Source of the DNA: Nitratidesulfovibrio sp. SRB-5
Lineage (GTDB): Bacteria; Desulfobacterota; Desulfovibrionia; Desulfovibrionales; Desulfovibrionaceae
DNA length: 64,000 nucleotides
Direction: 5' to 3'
Assembly (NCBI RefSeq): GCF_019931275.1
Contig: NZ_JAIOTY010000002.1
Coordinates: forward strand, 702,131 to 766,130
Numbering within the stretch: the first letter of the stretch is position 1; every line of letters starts with the position of its first letter. This document shows positions 49,103-58,816 of the stretch, in pieces. Under the pieces are notes generated by a model. It was not told the DNA's origin. It did no database searches and was given only the letters and a program-made list of their open reading frames with translations. A program made the position numbers and the translations under genes.

Positions 49103-50302
49103 ATGATCGACATCGACACCCAGTTGGAACGCATCAAGCGCGGCATGGCCGAACTCATCGACGAGGCCGAACTGCGCAAGAAGATTGCGCGCGGCGCGCC
49201 GCTGCGCATCAAGGCGGGCTTCGACCCCACCGCGCCGGACCTGCACCTGGGCCACACGGTGCTCATCCACAAGCTGCGCCATTTTCAGGAGCTTGGCCAC
49301 ACCGTCATCTTCCTGATCGGAGACTTCACGGGACAGATCGGCGACCCTTCGGGCCGCTCGGACACCCGCCCGCCGCTGACGCCGGAACAGATCCTGGAAA
49401 ACGCCGAGACCTACAAGAAGCAGGTCTTCAAGATCCTGGATCCGGAAAAGACCGAGGTAGATTTCAACTCGCGCTGGATGAACGCCTTTTCCGCCGCGGA
49501 CTTCGTGCGCCTGGCCTCGCGCTACACCGTGGCCCGCATGCTGGAGCGCGACGACTTCGAAAAGCGTTACCGCGACGGGCGGCCCATCGCCATCCACGAA
49601 TTCCTGTACCCGCTGGTGCAGGGGTACGATTCCGTGGCCCTGCGCGCCGACGTGGAACTGGGCGGCACCGACCAGAAATTCAACCTGCTCGTGGGGCGCA
49701 CCCTGCAATCCCAGTACGGGCAGGAGCCGCAGTGCATCCTTACCGTGCCCCTGCTTGAAGGGCTGGACGGCGTGAAGAAGATGTCGAAGTCCCTCGGCAA
49801 CTACGTGGGCATCGACGAGCCGCCGTCCGACATGTTCGGCAAGATCATGTCCGTGTCCGACGACCTGATGTGGCGGTACTACGAACTCGTCTCCGCCCGC
49901 TCGCTGGACGACATCGCGGACATGAAGCGCCGCGTGCAGGCCGGCGAGGCGCACCCCAAGGCGGTGAAGGAAGACCTGGCCTTCGAGATCACCGCCCGCT
50001 ACCACGGCGACGACAAGGCCGCCGAGGCCCGGCAGGGCTTCAACGCCGTGTTCGCAGGCGGCGGCGTGCCAGACGATGCGCCCGAACACTCCTGCCCCCA
50101 GGGCGAGGACAGTACCCCGCCGGTGTTCCTGGAAGCGGCGGGGCTGGTCAAGTCGCGCGGCGAGGCCAAGCGGCTGATCAAGGAAGGCGCCCTGTCCGTG
50201 GACGGCGTGCGCTGCGATGACGCCATGGCCCCGCTGGCCCCCGGCAGCTACGTGGTCAAGCTGGGCAAGAAGCGCTTCCTGCGCCTGACCGTGACGGGGT
50301 AG
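49103..50302 (+). CDS. tyrS: Tyrosyl-tRNA synthetase
   Basis: 399 residues. The class I core has HLGH (HIGH-type motif, ~residue 49) in [33 protein letters not shown], and KMSKS at ~227. The C-terminal S4-like RNA-binding domain begins near [19 protein letters not shown] and recognises the tRNA. AGAGGGG lies upstream of the ATG. The longer frame from 48371 overlaps the phosphodiesterase gene and is not used. It ends at a strong terminator. The gap before it (48867-49102) shows no gene. Confidence 0.97.
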   Translation: MIDIDTQLERIKRGMAELIDEAELRKKIARGAPLRIKAGFDPTAPDLHLGHTVLIHKLRHFQELGHTVIFLIGDFTGQIGDPSGRSDTRPPLTPEQILENAETYKKQVFKILDPEKTEVDFNSRWMNAFSAADFVRLASRYTVARMLERDDFEKRYRDGRPIAIHEFLYPLVQGYDSVALRADVELGGTDQKFNLLVGRTLQSQYGQEPQCILTVPLLEGLDGVKKMSKSLGNYVGIDEPPSDMFGKIMSVSDDLMWRYYELVSARSLDDIADMKRRVQAGEAHPKAVKEDLAFEITARYHGDDKAAEARQGFNAVFAGGGVPDDAPEHSCPQGEDSTPPVFLEAAGLVKSRGEAKRLIKEGALSVDGVRCDDAMAPLAPGSYVVKLGKKRFLRLTVTG

Positions 50303-50376
50303 CCCCGGCCCGCATCCGGTGCGTTTGCGGTCACACTGCAACACCGCGCGTTTACAGACATTCGCATGGCATTCTC

Positions 50377-50408
50377 ACGCCGCTCCGGTTCGCCGGGGCG
50401 GCGTTTTT
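50377..50408 (+). terminator. Intrinsic terminator after tyrS
   Basis: A 12-bp stem (50377-50388 with 50393-50404, one G-U pair), TTCG loop and a run of five T. Confidence 0.9.
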
Positions 50409-50431
50409 CCTGTTGAGCTCCCTGTGCAGTG

Positions 50432-50458
50432 TAAAGATATGTAAAGGTGGGCCGATAT
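50432..50458 (+). promoter_or_regulatory. FliA (sigma-28) promoter of the RTX-repeat gene
   Basis: TAAAGATA (50432-50439) and GCCGATAT (50451-50458) separated by exactly 11 bases, against TAAAGTTT N11 GCCGATAA: 6 of 8 and 7 of 8 positions match. It lies between the tyrS terminator and the gene at 50494, at a normal distance for a class-III flagellar gene, and is the better of the two FliA sites in the window. Confidence 0.82.
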
Positions 50459-50493
50459 GACCTTGTGACGGCAACCAGTCACGGGGTGACGCC

Positions 50494-51996
50494 ATGATCC
50501 TTTCCCCCATCTCCGGCTACCTGCTGCGCGAATCGCAGGAACGGCAGCAGGAGGCCCGCCGCGCCCGGTACGGCACCGGCCCGGTAAGCCTGCGCGGCAG
50601 CCTGACCGACGCCTACGACACCGTGTCCACCCGCACGCCCGATGTGGTGTTCGAGTTCGGCGACGTTTCGCGTGCGCGTCAGAATCAGGATGACGCCTAC
50701 GGCTATCTTCTGGCCGGGGGCGACGTGCTGCGGGGGGGCAAACCCATCACGCACGTGACGAAATCCGGCCTGCTGGTTGAGGTGGGGCCCACGCCCGTTC
50801 GTGGTCAGGACGGCAGCACGACCATGGGGTGGGCCGTATCGTTCAGCCGCAACGGTGAACTGGTGGGTGCCGGCCTTATCCGGAAGGATACCCGGGTGGT
50901 GGAAAATGCCGACGGCACGGTGAGCCTGGAGGCGGCACCCGACGGCGAAACCCTGGACGGCACCGGGGACGACGACTTTTTCATCCGGCTGAGCGACCGT
51001 CAGGTGCACGCGGGTGGCGGTGACGACGTGGTCATCTCGCTGGGCGGCAGCGGCGGGGTGGACGGCGGCACCGGCAACGATGCCATTCTGGGCATGTTCC
51101 GGGGCGTGGCCGCCGAAGGCCCCGAAGGGCTGACACTGCTCGACGGGGGCGAGGGCGATGACCTGATCCGCGCCGACAACGGCGTGCACGTGGCGCTGGT
51201 TGGCGGCACCGGCAATGACACCCTGGACGGCGCCGTGGCCCATTCGCTGGTGCGCGGCGGCGCGGGCGACGACACGCTGAAGGGCGAGGCGCACTACGCG
51301 GTCATGGACGGGGAGGACGGCAATGACCTGTATAAAATGGACATGGCCGCCTGGTCGCAGGTGGCGGGCGGCAACGGCGACGACGCGCTGACCGGCACGT
51401 TCCTGCGTTCCGGCATGGCGGGTGGCGAAGGGGACGACACCTTTGATGGCCGGTTCCAGGTCTCCGACCTGCTGGGCGAGTCGGGGGATGATACCTTTCG
51501 GGGGATGTACGAGCGCGGCAGGGCAGACGGAGGCGAAGGCGACGACGCCTTTGCCGTGGACGCGGCGCACACCACGGAGTTTGCGGGCGGGGCAGGAGAC
51601 GACACCCTGCGTGCCGTGACATCGTTTTTCGCCAGCTATGACGGCGGCGAAGGACACGACGTGGTGGAACTGGGGCGCAGGCGGCGGCTCAGTCCATCGG
51701 GTGACTACGTGCCGGGTGGCCTGTCGCACGTGGGCTGGAAGGTCGAGGGTCTTGCGGGCGACTATTACGCTGAAGGAGACCTGGCCCACAACACGGTGCG
51801 CGGCGGCGAGGGCGCGGACGACCTGACCGTGTACGGGGCGCCGGACGACCGGCGCGGGCTGGATGATCCCGCGCGGGTCAGCGGAGGCAAGGGGCGCGAC
51901 GTGGTGGCCATCTACGGGGCCATGCAGCGGTTGGGGCAGTTGTACGGAGAAGAGGAAGACGGAGAAATGGGGGTGCTGCTGCTGCCGTACGTGTAG
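50494..51996 (+). CDS. RTX (hemolysin-type calcium-binding repeat) protein under FliA control
   Basis: 500 residues. About 13 RTX-type nonapeptide repeats (GGTGNDAILG, GGEGDDLIRA, GGAGDDTLKG, GGEGDDTFDG) lie between residues ~165 and 490; they bind Ca2+ and fold after secretion through a type I system. The N-terminus (SPISGYLLRESQERQQEARRARYGTG) is helical and not a Sec signal peptide, so secretion through an RTX exporter or a flagellar route is possible. The ORF end shows no obvious catalytic domain. GGGGTGACGCC precedes the ATG. It has its own FliA promoter and a terminator, so it is a motility-timed gene. Its role (adhesin, surface-layer or flagellar-associated) is unknown. Confidence 0.85.
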   Translation: MILSPISGYLLRESQERQQEARRARYGTGPVSLRGSLTDAYDTVSTRTPDVVFEFGDVSRARQNQDDAYGYLLAGGDVLRGGKPITHVTKSGLLVEVGPTPVRGQDGSTTMGWAVSFSRNGELVGAGLIRKDTRVVENADGTVSLEAAPDGETLDGTGDDDFFIRLSDRQVHAGGGDDVVISLGGSGGVDGGTGNDAILGMFRGVAAEGPEGLTLLDGGEGDDLIRADNGVHVALVGGTGNDTLDGAVAHSLVRGGAGDDTLKGEAHYAVMDGEDGNDLYKMDMAAWSQVAGGNGDDALTGTFLRSGMAGGEGDDTFDGRFQVSDLLGESGDDTFRGMYERGRADGGEGDDAFAVDAAHTTEFAGGAGDDTLRAVTSFFASYDGGEGHDVVELGRRRRLSPSGDYVPGGLSHVGWKVEGLAGDYYAEGDLAHNTVRGGEGADDLTVYGAPDDRRGLDDPARVSGGKGRDVVAIYGAMQRLGQLYGEEEDGEMGVLLLPYV

Positions 51997-52023
51997 CGGC
52001 GGGCATGATGCCTGCCCTGTTGC

Positions 52024-52056
52024 GCTGTCGGGAACTGTGTTTCCGGCGGCTTTTTT
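52024..52056 (+). terminator. Intrinsic terminator after the RTX gene
   Basis: An 11-base stem with three G-U pairs (52024-52034 with 52040-52050) and six T. Nothing else is recognised up to 52248. Confidence 0.85.
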
Positions 52057-52248
52057 GTGTCCAATCTCCAATCCGGACAGACCGCGTGGCCTGCGTCATG
52101 CCTGTTGCGCCGCACGGCGCCACCGCGCCTCCATGGGGGGGCCTCGGGGGGTAGGGTTGCCCCGCGTTGTGGCGCACACCCCTTCTCATGAAAGCGCAAC
52201 TGCTCTATGGTGCTGGCAGAATCAGCAATCCGGAAGCATGGAGCGAGT

Positions 52249-55200
52249 ATGAGCGCGAAGCCGGAAAAGAGTCGGTCGGGGTGGTCGCCAACAGCCATTG
52301 CAGTGCGCGGCAAGGCGTGGTGGGCCCTGCGGAGGGTGCGCCGCTGGACGTACACCGTTGTCGCCATCGTCGCGGCCTGGGGCGTGCTGGCCGGGTTGGC
52401 CATGCCGCCGCTGTTGCGCGGCGTGCTGGAAGACCAGCTGTCCGACAAGCTGCGGGTGCGCTGCGCCGTGGAAAAGGTGCGCTTCAACCCCTATTCGTGG
52501 GCGCTGTCCATTCAGGGCGTGCGCGTGCCCAACCCTACCGGCGACGGCGACATGCTGACCTTCGACGCGCTGGAATTCTCGCCCGGCCTTTCCGCCGCGT
52601 TGCGCCTTGCGCCGGTGCTGGCCTACGTGCGGCTGGTGAACCCGGTGGTGTACGTGGCCCATTTCGGTGACGGGCGCTATTCCTTTTCGGAATTCATTCC
52701 CGCGGACGGAGACGGCGAGGGCGGCAAGCAGGACCGTGCGGATCGCGCGGACGAGGCGAGCAAACCGCTGTTCCCCTTTGCTGCCAGCAATTTCGAGGTG
52801 GTCAACGGCACGGTGATCTTTCACGACGCGCCGCAGAAGACCATCCACACCATCACGGAATTGCAGTTCGTGGTGCCGTTCACCTCCACCATGGAACGTG
52901 ACCGCGAGCGGATCATCACCCCCAGCCTCAACGCCACCGTGGACGGCAGGGCGCTGAACGTGCAGGGGCGGTTGCTGCCCTTTGCCGAGCACCTGCGCAC
53001 CGAGTTCGACGTGGTCACCGATGAGGTGGACCTGACCCAGTACCGCGAATACCTGGCCGCGTTCACACCGCTGCGCCTGGAATCGGGGCGGCTGGGCGTG
53101 AACCTGAAACTGGTGGTGGAGCAGCCCGCCGCGCACGACGTGGAGTTCGGGCTGGCGGGGTCCGTGACCCTGAACGACCTGCGCGTGAACGCGCCCGACG
53201 GCAAGGAGGCGGTGTTGGGGCTGACCTCCGGCGTGGTGGAGGTGGAGGAATTTTCGCTGCTGGATCGGCACGTGGACGTGCGCCGGGTTGCCCTGGACGG
53301 GTTGCTGGCGCGGGTGGGACGGTTGGCCGACGGCAGCATCGACTGGCTGGGCTTCGTTGCCCCGGCGGGCGGGAAGCGGCAGGGGCCAGAGCAGTCCAAA
53401 CAGGATCAGGCAAAACAGGTTCAGGCGAAACAGGATAGGGCAGGGCAGGTCGACGGCGCACGGAATGATCGCCAGAACGGCCCGCAGAATGGAACCATGG
53501 CCGCCAATGCCGCCGTTGCGTCCAGCGGGGCCAATGGAACGGGGGCGGGCGGAGCGACAGTGAAGAACCCGGCGTCGCCCCCGGCTTCGGGCACAGCGGC
53601 GGACCAGCTGCCTTTCGTGGTCAACGTGCACACCCTGGGCCTGCGCGATGCCACGGTGGTCTGGAAGGATGCCTCGGTGCCGGGCGGCGCGGTGGTGCGC
53701 CTGAGCGGCCTTGATGCGACCCTGACCGATTTCGCCACGCCCGGCGGCAAGCAGCAGCCCAAGGGCGGCGGGGCGTTCACCGCGTCGCTGCGCATGGACG
53801 GCGGCGGCGCGGCGGGTGAAGCCGCCAAACCCGGCGCCGGTGGCAAACCGGGCGCAGGCGCGGGCACCCTGAAGGCCGAAGGCACGCTGACATTGGAACC
53901 GCTGGGTGTCACCCTGCGGCTGGACGCGCGCGACCTGCCCCTGCTGCCGGTGCGCGGCTACCTGGCCCAGGCGGTGCCTGCCCTGTCGCTGGATGCAGGG
54001 GCGGCGGGCGTGCAGGGCGAGATGGACCTTTCGCTGGCCGCGCCGGATGCACCGGGGCTTGTGGTGCGCAAGGGCGCGGCGCAGGTGTCGGGTCTTGTCC
54101 TGTCACTTTCGGGGGCACTTGCCGACCAGAAGCAGCCGTCCGTGAGCCTGAGCAAGCTGGATGTGGCCGACACCTCGGTGGACCTTGCAGCGCGCAACGT
54201 GGCCGTGGGGCCGGTGACGTTGACCAGGCCCGACGTGCGGGTGGTGCGCGGCAAGGACGGCGCCATCGACCTTGCCGCGCTGGCGGGGGGAACCGCACCG
54301 GCGGAGTCCGCCAAGTCGCAACCAACCGGGGCCCGATCCGTACGGGGCAAGGGGCAGGAACGCCCGGCGGCGCGCGGGGCTTCACGCACCGCGCCGCAGA
54401 AACCCGCCGCCACGCCGGAAGGGCCGGAGTGGCAGGTGTCCGTGGCCTCCCTGCGTGTGGACGAGGGCCGCGTGACCTTCGAGGACCGGCAGCCAAGGGA
54501 TGCGGGCGCGCTTTCCCTGGAAGGGATGCGTCTGGTCACCGGCCCGCTGTCGCTGCAACGCGGTGCGCCGCTGGACGTGGATTTTTCCGCGCGCTGGCAG
54601 AAGCAGGGCACCATCGGCATCAAGGCCAAGGGCACGGCGCAGCCGCTGCACATGACCGTGGACAGCAGGTTGGCCAAGGTGGACCTACGCCCGCTGGACC
54701 CGTACCTGGGCGAGGCGACCGACCTGCTGTTCGGCAGCGGGGAGGTATCGTCGGAACTCAAGGTGGCCCTGCGCGAGCAGCCCGCCCCGGCAACTCCGGC
54801 AGGCAGGGCACGCCGCGCGTCCCCATCCGGCGGACAGGGGGCGGAACCGGCGCTGGAGGTCAGCGTGGAGGGCGCGGCCCGGCTGGACAATCTGTCGCTG
54901 AAGCTGGCCGGGGGCAAGCAGGAGCTTGCCTCGCTGCGACGGTTTGCGGTGCGCGGGCTGCGCTTCGGCCAGCAGCCTTCGGGCGACCTTTCCCTGCGCG
55001 TGCAGGAAGTGGGGCTGGAAAAGCCCAAGCTTTCGGTGATGGTGTTCAAGGACGGCTCCACCAGCATCAGCCGGGCCATGGGGGCGAAGCCCCCTGCGGC
55101 GGCGAAGGACGCGAAGTCCCCGGCAGACGCAAAGGACGCGAAGGCTTCGGCAGCGGAGAAGGACGCGAAGGCTTCGGCAGGCGCCACCGCGCAGCCTCCC

Positions 55201-56556
55201 AAGGCTGCGTCCGGTCCCGCCACGGATTCGGCATCGCCGCCACCCGCGCCTTCCGCCGCCTCTGGTTCCTCTGGTGCGCCCGTACCCGGCGACGGTACGG
55301 AGGTCGTGGCGCGTCCCAACGCCGGGCCGTTCACCACGCTGGAGGTGGGCAGCCTGTCCATTTCCGGCGGAGCGTTGCGCTTCCGCGACGAGCGCATGTC
55401 CCCGGCCTATGCCGCCGAAGTGTCCGACATCGAGGGGCGCATCTCCGGCGTCTCGCTGGACCCGGCCTCGCGGGCCGAGGTGCAGTTGCGCGCGGGCATC
55501 GAAGGGGTGCCGGTGCTGGTGGGCGGCACGGTGAACCCGCTCATTCATCCCGTGTTCGCGGACATGCGTTTCACCATGTCCGGGCTGGATCTGGTGCCCC
55601 TGTCGCCCTACGCGGTGCAGTACATTGCCTATCCCGTGGAACACGGGCGCTTTTCCGCCGACGTGGCCGTAAAGGCGGAAAACTGGGTGCTGGACGCCGA
55701 CAACCATTTCACCCTCAGCCAGATCGAACTGGGCAGCAAGGACAACAGGCCCGATGCGCCCAACTACCCGGTAAAGCTGGGGCTGGCCCTGTTGCAGGAC
55801 ATGAGCGGCAACGTGGACCTGCGCCTGCCCGTGAAGGGGCGGCTGGACGACCCGGAATTCCGCCTGGGCGGCGTGGTCATGCAGGCCGTGCTGAACCTGA
55901 TGGTCAAGGTGGTCACCTCGCCCTTCGCGCTGGTGGGCAGCGTGCTCAGTCTGGGGTCCGGCGGCAGGGACATGCGCTACGTGGAATTTCCGCCCGGCGT
56001 CGCAACGCTGAACGAGGCGGCGGAAAAGGATCTGCGCGCCGTGGTCGAGGTGTTGCGCCAGCGTCCGCGCCTGAAGCTGGAAGTGCAGGGCGCGGCGGAA
56101 CCGGATGGCGACACGCGCGGCCTGAAGGAACAGGCCCTGCTGCGCGCCCTGCGCGAGGCCAAGCACGCCTCGCTGTCGCGCGCCGAGCGGGCGCGGGTGA
56201 ACGTGGACGATCTGGTCATCGACAAGGACGAATACGAGGATCTGCTGGACGAGGTGTACAAGGACGCGCCCTTCGAAAAGCCGCGCAACGTGGTGGGCTT
56301 TACGAAATCACAGCCTGTGGACGTGATGGAGGCCGCGCTGAAGGAACATCACGAGGTGACCCCGGAGGCGCTGAAGGAACTGGCCACCGCACGGTCCAAG
56401 GCCGTGCGCGACAAGCTGCTGGAAATCGATCCGACGCTGGGCGAGCGGGTGTTTTTGGCGGGGGCCAAGGTGGCGCCTGCTGCTGGCGGGAATGGTGGGA
56501 CTGGTGGGGATGGCGCCAAGGGCGGAGGGAGCAGGGTTAATCTGGGATTGCAGTAG
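52249..56556 (+). CDS. Giant AsmA-like/DUF748 protein with OmpA-like tail
   Basis: 1435 residues. A cytoplasmic tail and one membrane helix (TYTVVAIVAAWGVLAGLAMPPLL, about 35-57) lead to repeated DUF748/AsmA-like segments (FNPYSWALSIQGVRVPNP, LEFSPGLSAALRL and similar blocks) that run in the periplasm, as in lipid-bridge proteins. Long Ala/Gly/Lys-rich low-complexity linkers break it up: around 53390-53600, near 54300, and a KDAK/ASA repeat at 55100-55190. The last ~200 residues contain an OmpA-like segment (VEFPPGVATLNEAAEKDLRAVVEVLRQRP). The start at 52249 has GGAG five bases upstream. It probably helps outer-membrane lipid or protein homeostasis; that is inference from the family. Confidence 0.85.
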   Translation: MSAKPEKSRSGWSPTAIAVRGKAWWALRRVRRWTYTVVAIVAAWGVLAGLAMPPLLRGVLEDQLSDKLRVRCAVEKVRFNPYSWALSIQGVRVPNPTGDGDMLTFDALEFSPGLSAALRLAPVLAYVRLVNPVVYVAHFGDGRYSFSEFIPADGDGEGGKQDRADRADEASKPLFPFAASNFEVVNGTVIFHDAPQKTIHTITELQFVVPFTSTMERDRERIITPSLNATVDGRALNVQGRLLPFAEHLRTEFDVVTDEVDLTQYREYLAAFTPLRLESGRLGVNLKLVVEQPAAHDVEFGLAGSVTLNDLRVNAPDGKEAVLGLTSGVVEVEEFSLLDRHVDVRRVALDGLLARVGRLADGSIDWLGFVAPAGGKRQGPEQSKQDQAKQVQAKQDRAGQVDGARNDRQNGPQNGTMAANAAVASSGANGTGAGGATVKNPASPPASGTAADQLPFVVNVHTLGLRDATVVWKDASVPGGAVVRLSGLDATLTDFATPGGKQQPKGGGAFTASLRMDGGGAAGEAAKPGAGGKPGAGAGTLKAEGTLTLEPLGVTLRLDARDLPLLPVRGYLAQAVPALSLDAGAAGVQGEMDLSLAAPDAPGLVVRKGAAQVSGLVLSLSGALADQKQPSVSLSKLDVADTSVDLAARNVAVGPVTLTRPDVRVVRGKDGAIDLAALAGGTAPAESAKSQPTGARSVRGKGQERPAARGASRTAPQKPAATPEGPEWQVSVASLRVDEGRVTFEDRQPRDAGALSLEGMRLVTGPLSLQRGAPLDVDFSARWQKQGTIGIKAKGTAQPLHMTVDSRLAKVDLRPLDPYLGEATDLLFGSGEVSSELKVALREQPAPATPAGRARRASPSGGQGAEPALEVSVEGAARLDNLSLKLAGGKQELASLRRFAVRGLRFGQQPSGDLSLRVQEVGLEKPKLSVMVFKDGSTSISRAMGAKPPAAAKDAKSPADAKDAKASAAEKDAKASAGATAQPPKAASGPATDSASPPPAPSAASGSSGAPVPGDGTEVVARPNAGPFTTLEVGSLSISGGALRFRDERMSPAYAAEVSDIEGRISGVSLDPASRAEVQLRAGIEGVPVLVGGTVNPLIHPVFADMRFTMSGLDLVPLSPYAVQYIAYPVEHGRFSADVAVKAENWVLDADNHFTLSQIELGSKDNRPDAPNYPVKLGLALLQDMSGNVDLRLPVKGRLDDPEFRLGGVVMQAVLNLMVKVVTSPFALVGSVLSLGSGGRDMRYVEFPPGVATLNEAAEKDLRAVVEVLRQRPRLKLEVQGAAEPDGDTRGLKEQALLRALREAKHASLSRAERARVNVDDLVIDKDEYEDLLDEVYKDAPFEKPRNVVGFTKSQPVDVMEAALKEHHEVTPEALKELATARSKAVRDKLLEIDPTLGERVFLAGAKVAPAAGGNGGTGGDGAKGGGSRVNLGLQ

Positions 56557-56577
56557 TAATTGGGAAAGGGATCAAGA

Positions 56578-57256
56578 GGGGAGAGGTTGTGCGCGGTTGC
56601 AACCGGCTTCCACGAAGACAGTCCCGCCCCTTTGACTGCCCTTGATTTCGTTATGTCTCCGACGGGCAGGGGGTGTTGTAACGAACACCCCCTGCACCCC
56701 CGCGTTCCAGGGGGACTTCGCCACCCCTGGACCCCAACGCTTCATTCACCGCGCTCCTTCCGTCGTCAGCTTCCCTCTGGCGCGGGGCGCCTTCGGGTGA
56801 TCTGCCGACGGGAACGCGAATGTGCGCCCATCTCTCGTCGCCTTGACGTCGCCTGGGCGCCTTTTTAGTACGTATCCTGCACCGCATTCTTACGCCGGGC
56901 AGCTTCCCTGCGGCGCTGGCGCGCCTCGGGCGATCTGCCTGGCTGAATGCGATGTGCGCAAGGCTCCCGCAGGCAGGGTGCAGCGAGGGTGTCCGTGCCA
57001 CACGTATCCTGCGCGGCGTTAGCTCGGCGTCAGCTTCCCTTCGGCGCGGGGCGCTTCCGGGTGATCTGCCGCCGAAGTGACGCCGCGTAGGATACGCTGG
57101 GGGGACCCGGGGGGCAGCGCCCCCCGGAGCGCGGGGGTACAGGGGGCCGCCGCTTAGTGGCCCCTTGCCCGCCGGAGGCATAACGAAATCGAGCGCAATC
57201 AACAGCGCACGACTGTTTTCGTAGAAGCCGACTACAACCGCGCACTCCCTCTCCCC
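56578..57256. repeat. Composite non-coding element: 175-bp inverted arms around a 132-bp tandem repeat
   Basis: Left arm (56578-~56752) and right arm (~57080-57256) are diverged inverted copies: both contain GTGCGCGGTTG, CGGCTTC, ACAGTC, GATTTCGTTATG and CTCCG in the same order, ending in CCCCCGCG. Between them, three diverged units of about 132 bases start at CAGCTTCCCT (56767, 56900, 57031). A perfect 11-bp hairpin (56667-56677 with 56684-56694) sits in the left arm. No gene is visible in the 775-base gap (56557-57331), which separates the convergent AsmA-like gene and dnaB. It looks like an extragenic palindromic or degenerate mobile element. Confidence 0.75.
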
Positions 57257-57331
57257 AAACCGGCCAACACCCTGTTCCCCGTCACCAGCACCACCAAACA
57301 AAAGGGGCCACCTTGCGGCAGCCCCCATCAA

Positions 57332-58816
57332 TCAATCCCCGTACCCCTCGGAGGGCGGCGGCGGAACGAACGTCAAATCCTCGAACGCGGTGTGCGAGGC
57401 CAGGTAGGCAAGCTCGGCAACGCCCACGGGCCCGTTGCGCTGCTTGCCGATGATGATTTCCGCGATGCCCTTGCGCGGGTTGTCGTCGCGCTTGTTGTAG
57501 GCATCGTCGCGGTAGATGAACATGATCACGTCCGCGTCCTGCTCGATGGCGCCCGATTCGCGCAAGTCCGAAAGCATGGGGCGCTTGTTGGTGCGCTCTT
57601 CCACCTTGCGGTTCAGCTGCGACAGGGCAATGACCGGGATGGTCAATTCCTTGGCCAGGGCCTTCAGCGAACGCGAGATTTCCGAAATTTCCAGTTCGCG
57701 CGAATCCACCCGGCGGGCGGAACGCATCAGCTGCAGGTAGTCCACCATGACCAGGCCCACGCCGCGCTCGGCACGCAGGCGGCGGGTGCGGGCACGCAGT
57801 TCCAGGGTGGTGATGGCGGGCGTGTCGTCGATGTAGATGGGCGCCTGCGACAGCACGTCGGCGGCGTGGTACAGGCGCTGCCAGTCCTCGTCGTCCAGGA
57901 AGCCCTTGCGCACCTTGGACAGGTCCACCTTGCCCAGCGAGCAGAGCATGCGCATGACCAGCTGCTCCATGGACATTTCCAGGGAGTACACCGCCACCGG
58001 CACGTTCTGGTTCACGGCGGCGCGCAGGCACATGTTCAGGGCGAAGGCGGTCTTGCCCATGGAGGGGCGCGCGGCCACGATGATCAGGTCCGACGGTTGC
58101 AGGCCCGAGGTCATCTGGTCCAGCTGCACGAAGCCGGTGGTGACGCCGGTGACCACTTCCTTGCGGTCGCAGCGCTTCACAAGGTCTTCGAAGACCTTGT
58201 TCACCAGTTCCTTGGCGCTGCGGAACATCTTGCCGCTGACCCGCTCGGAAATGGCGAACACCGCCTGCTCCGATTCGTCCAGCAGCTTCTGCACCTCGCG
58301 CGAGGCGTCGTAGCAGTTGCTGATGATCTCGGAACCCGCGCCGATCAGCGAACGCAACAGCGACTTGTCGCGCACGATGGTGGAATAGTGCTCTGCGTTG
58401 GCGGCGCTGATGGTGGACTGGGCCAGTTCCGCCAGGTACACGGCCCCGCCCACCCCTTCCAGACGGCTCTGCGATTGCAGGTATTCCGCCATGGTCACGA
58501 GGTCGATGGGGGCGTTGCGCCGGTACAGTTCCAGGCACGCGTCGTAGATCTGCTGGTGGGCGGGCAGGTAGAAGTCTTCCGGGCGCAGCGTGTCGACCAC
58601 GGAATGCAGCACGGAGTTGCGAAGCAGAATCCCCCCGAGCACGGCCTGTTCGGCTTCGGTGCTGTGCGGGGGGACTCGGCGCAACAGATCGGCGGAAGCG
58701 CGTTCCGTCGGATCGGGAGCGCCGCCCCCGCCCTGATAGGCGGAGGCGGCGTCGGAATCGGAGTGGCTATTCGGCCGGGGTTTCCGGCTCGGCTTCCACG
58801 ACGGGTTCTGCGGCAT
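57332..58816 (-). CDS. dnaB: Replicative DNA helicase
   Basis: 494 residues. DnaB is the hexameric helicase that unwinds the replication fork. The N-terminal primase-interaction domain starts at VPPHSTEAEQAVLGGILL. The RecA-like C-domain has Walker A ARPSMGKTAFALN (~residue 238) and Walker B/H2 blocks LVMVDYLQLM and ALSQLNRKVEER, ESGAIEQDADVIMFI. The first ~45 residues are a Ser/Pro/Gln extension. The start overlaps the end of rplI by 50 bases. It belongs to the rpsF-rpsR-rplI-dnaB operon, the standard bacterial order. Confidence 0.97.
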   Translation of the reverse strand: MPQNPSWKPSRKPRPNSHSDSDAASAYQGGGGAPDPTERASADLLRRVPPHSTEAEQAVLGGILLRNSVLHSVVDTLRPEDFYLPAHQQIYDACLELYRRNAPIDLVTMAEYLQSQSRLEGVGGAVYLAELAQSTISAANAEHYSTIVRDKSLLRSLIGAGSEIISNCYDASREVQKLLDESEQAVFAISERVSGKMFRSAKELVNKVFEDLVKRCDRKEVVTGVTTGFVQLDQMTSGLQPSDLIIVAARPSMGKTAFALNMCLRAAVNQNVPVAVYSLEMSMEQLVMRMLCSLGKVDLSKVRKGFLDDEDWQRLYHAADVLSQAPIYIDDTPAITTLELRARTRRLRAERGVGLVMVDYLQLMRSARRVDSRELEISEISRSLKALAKELTIPVIALSQLNRKVEERTNKRPMLSDLRESGAIEQDADVIMFIYRDDAYNKRDDNPRKGIAEIIIGKQRNGPVGVAELAYLASHTAFEDLTFVPPPPSEGYGD

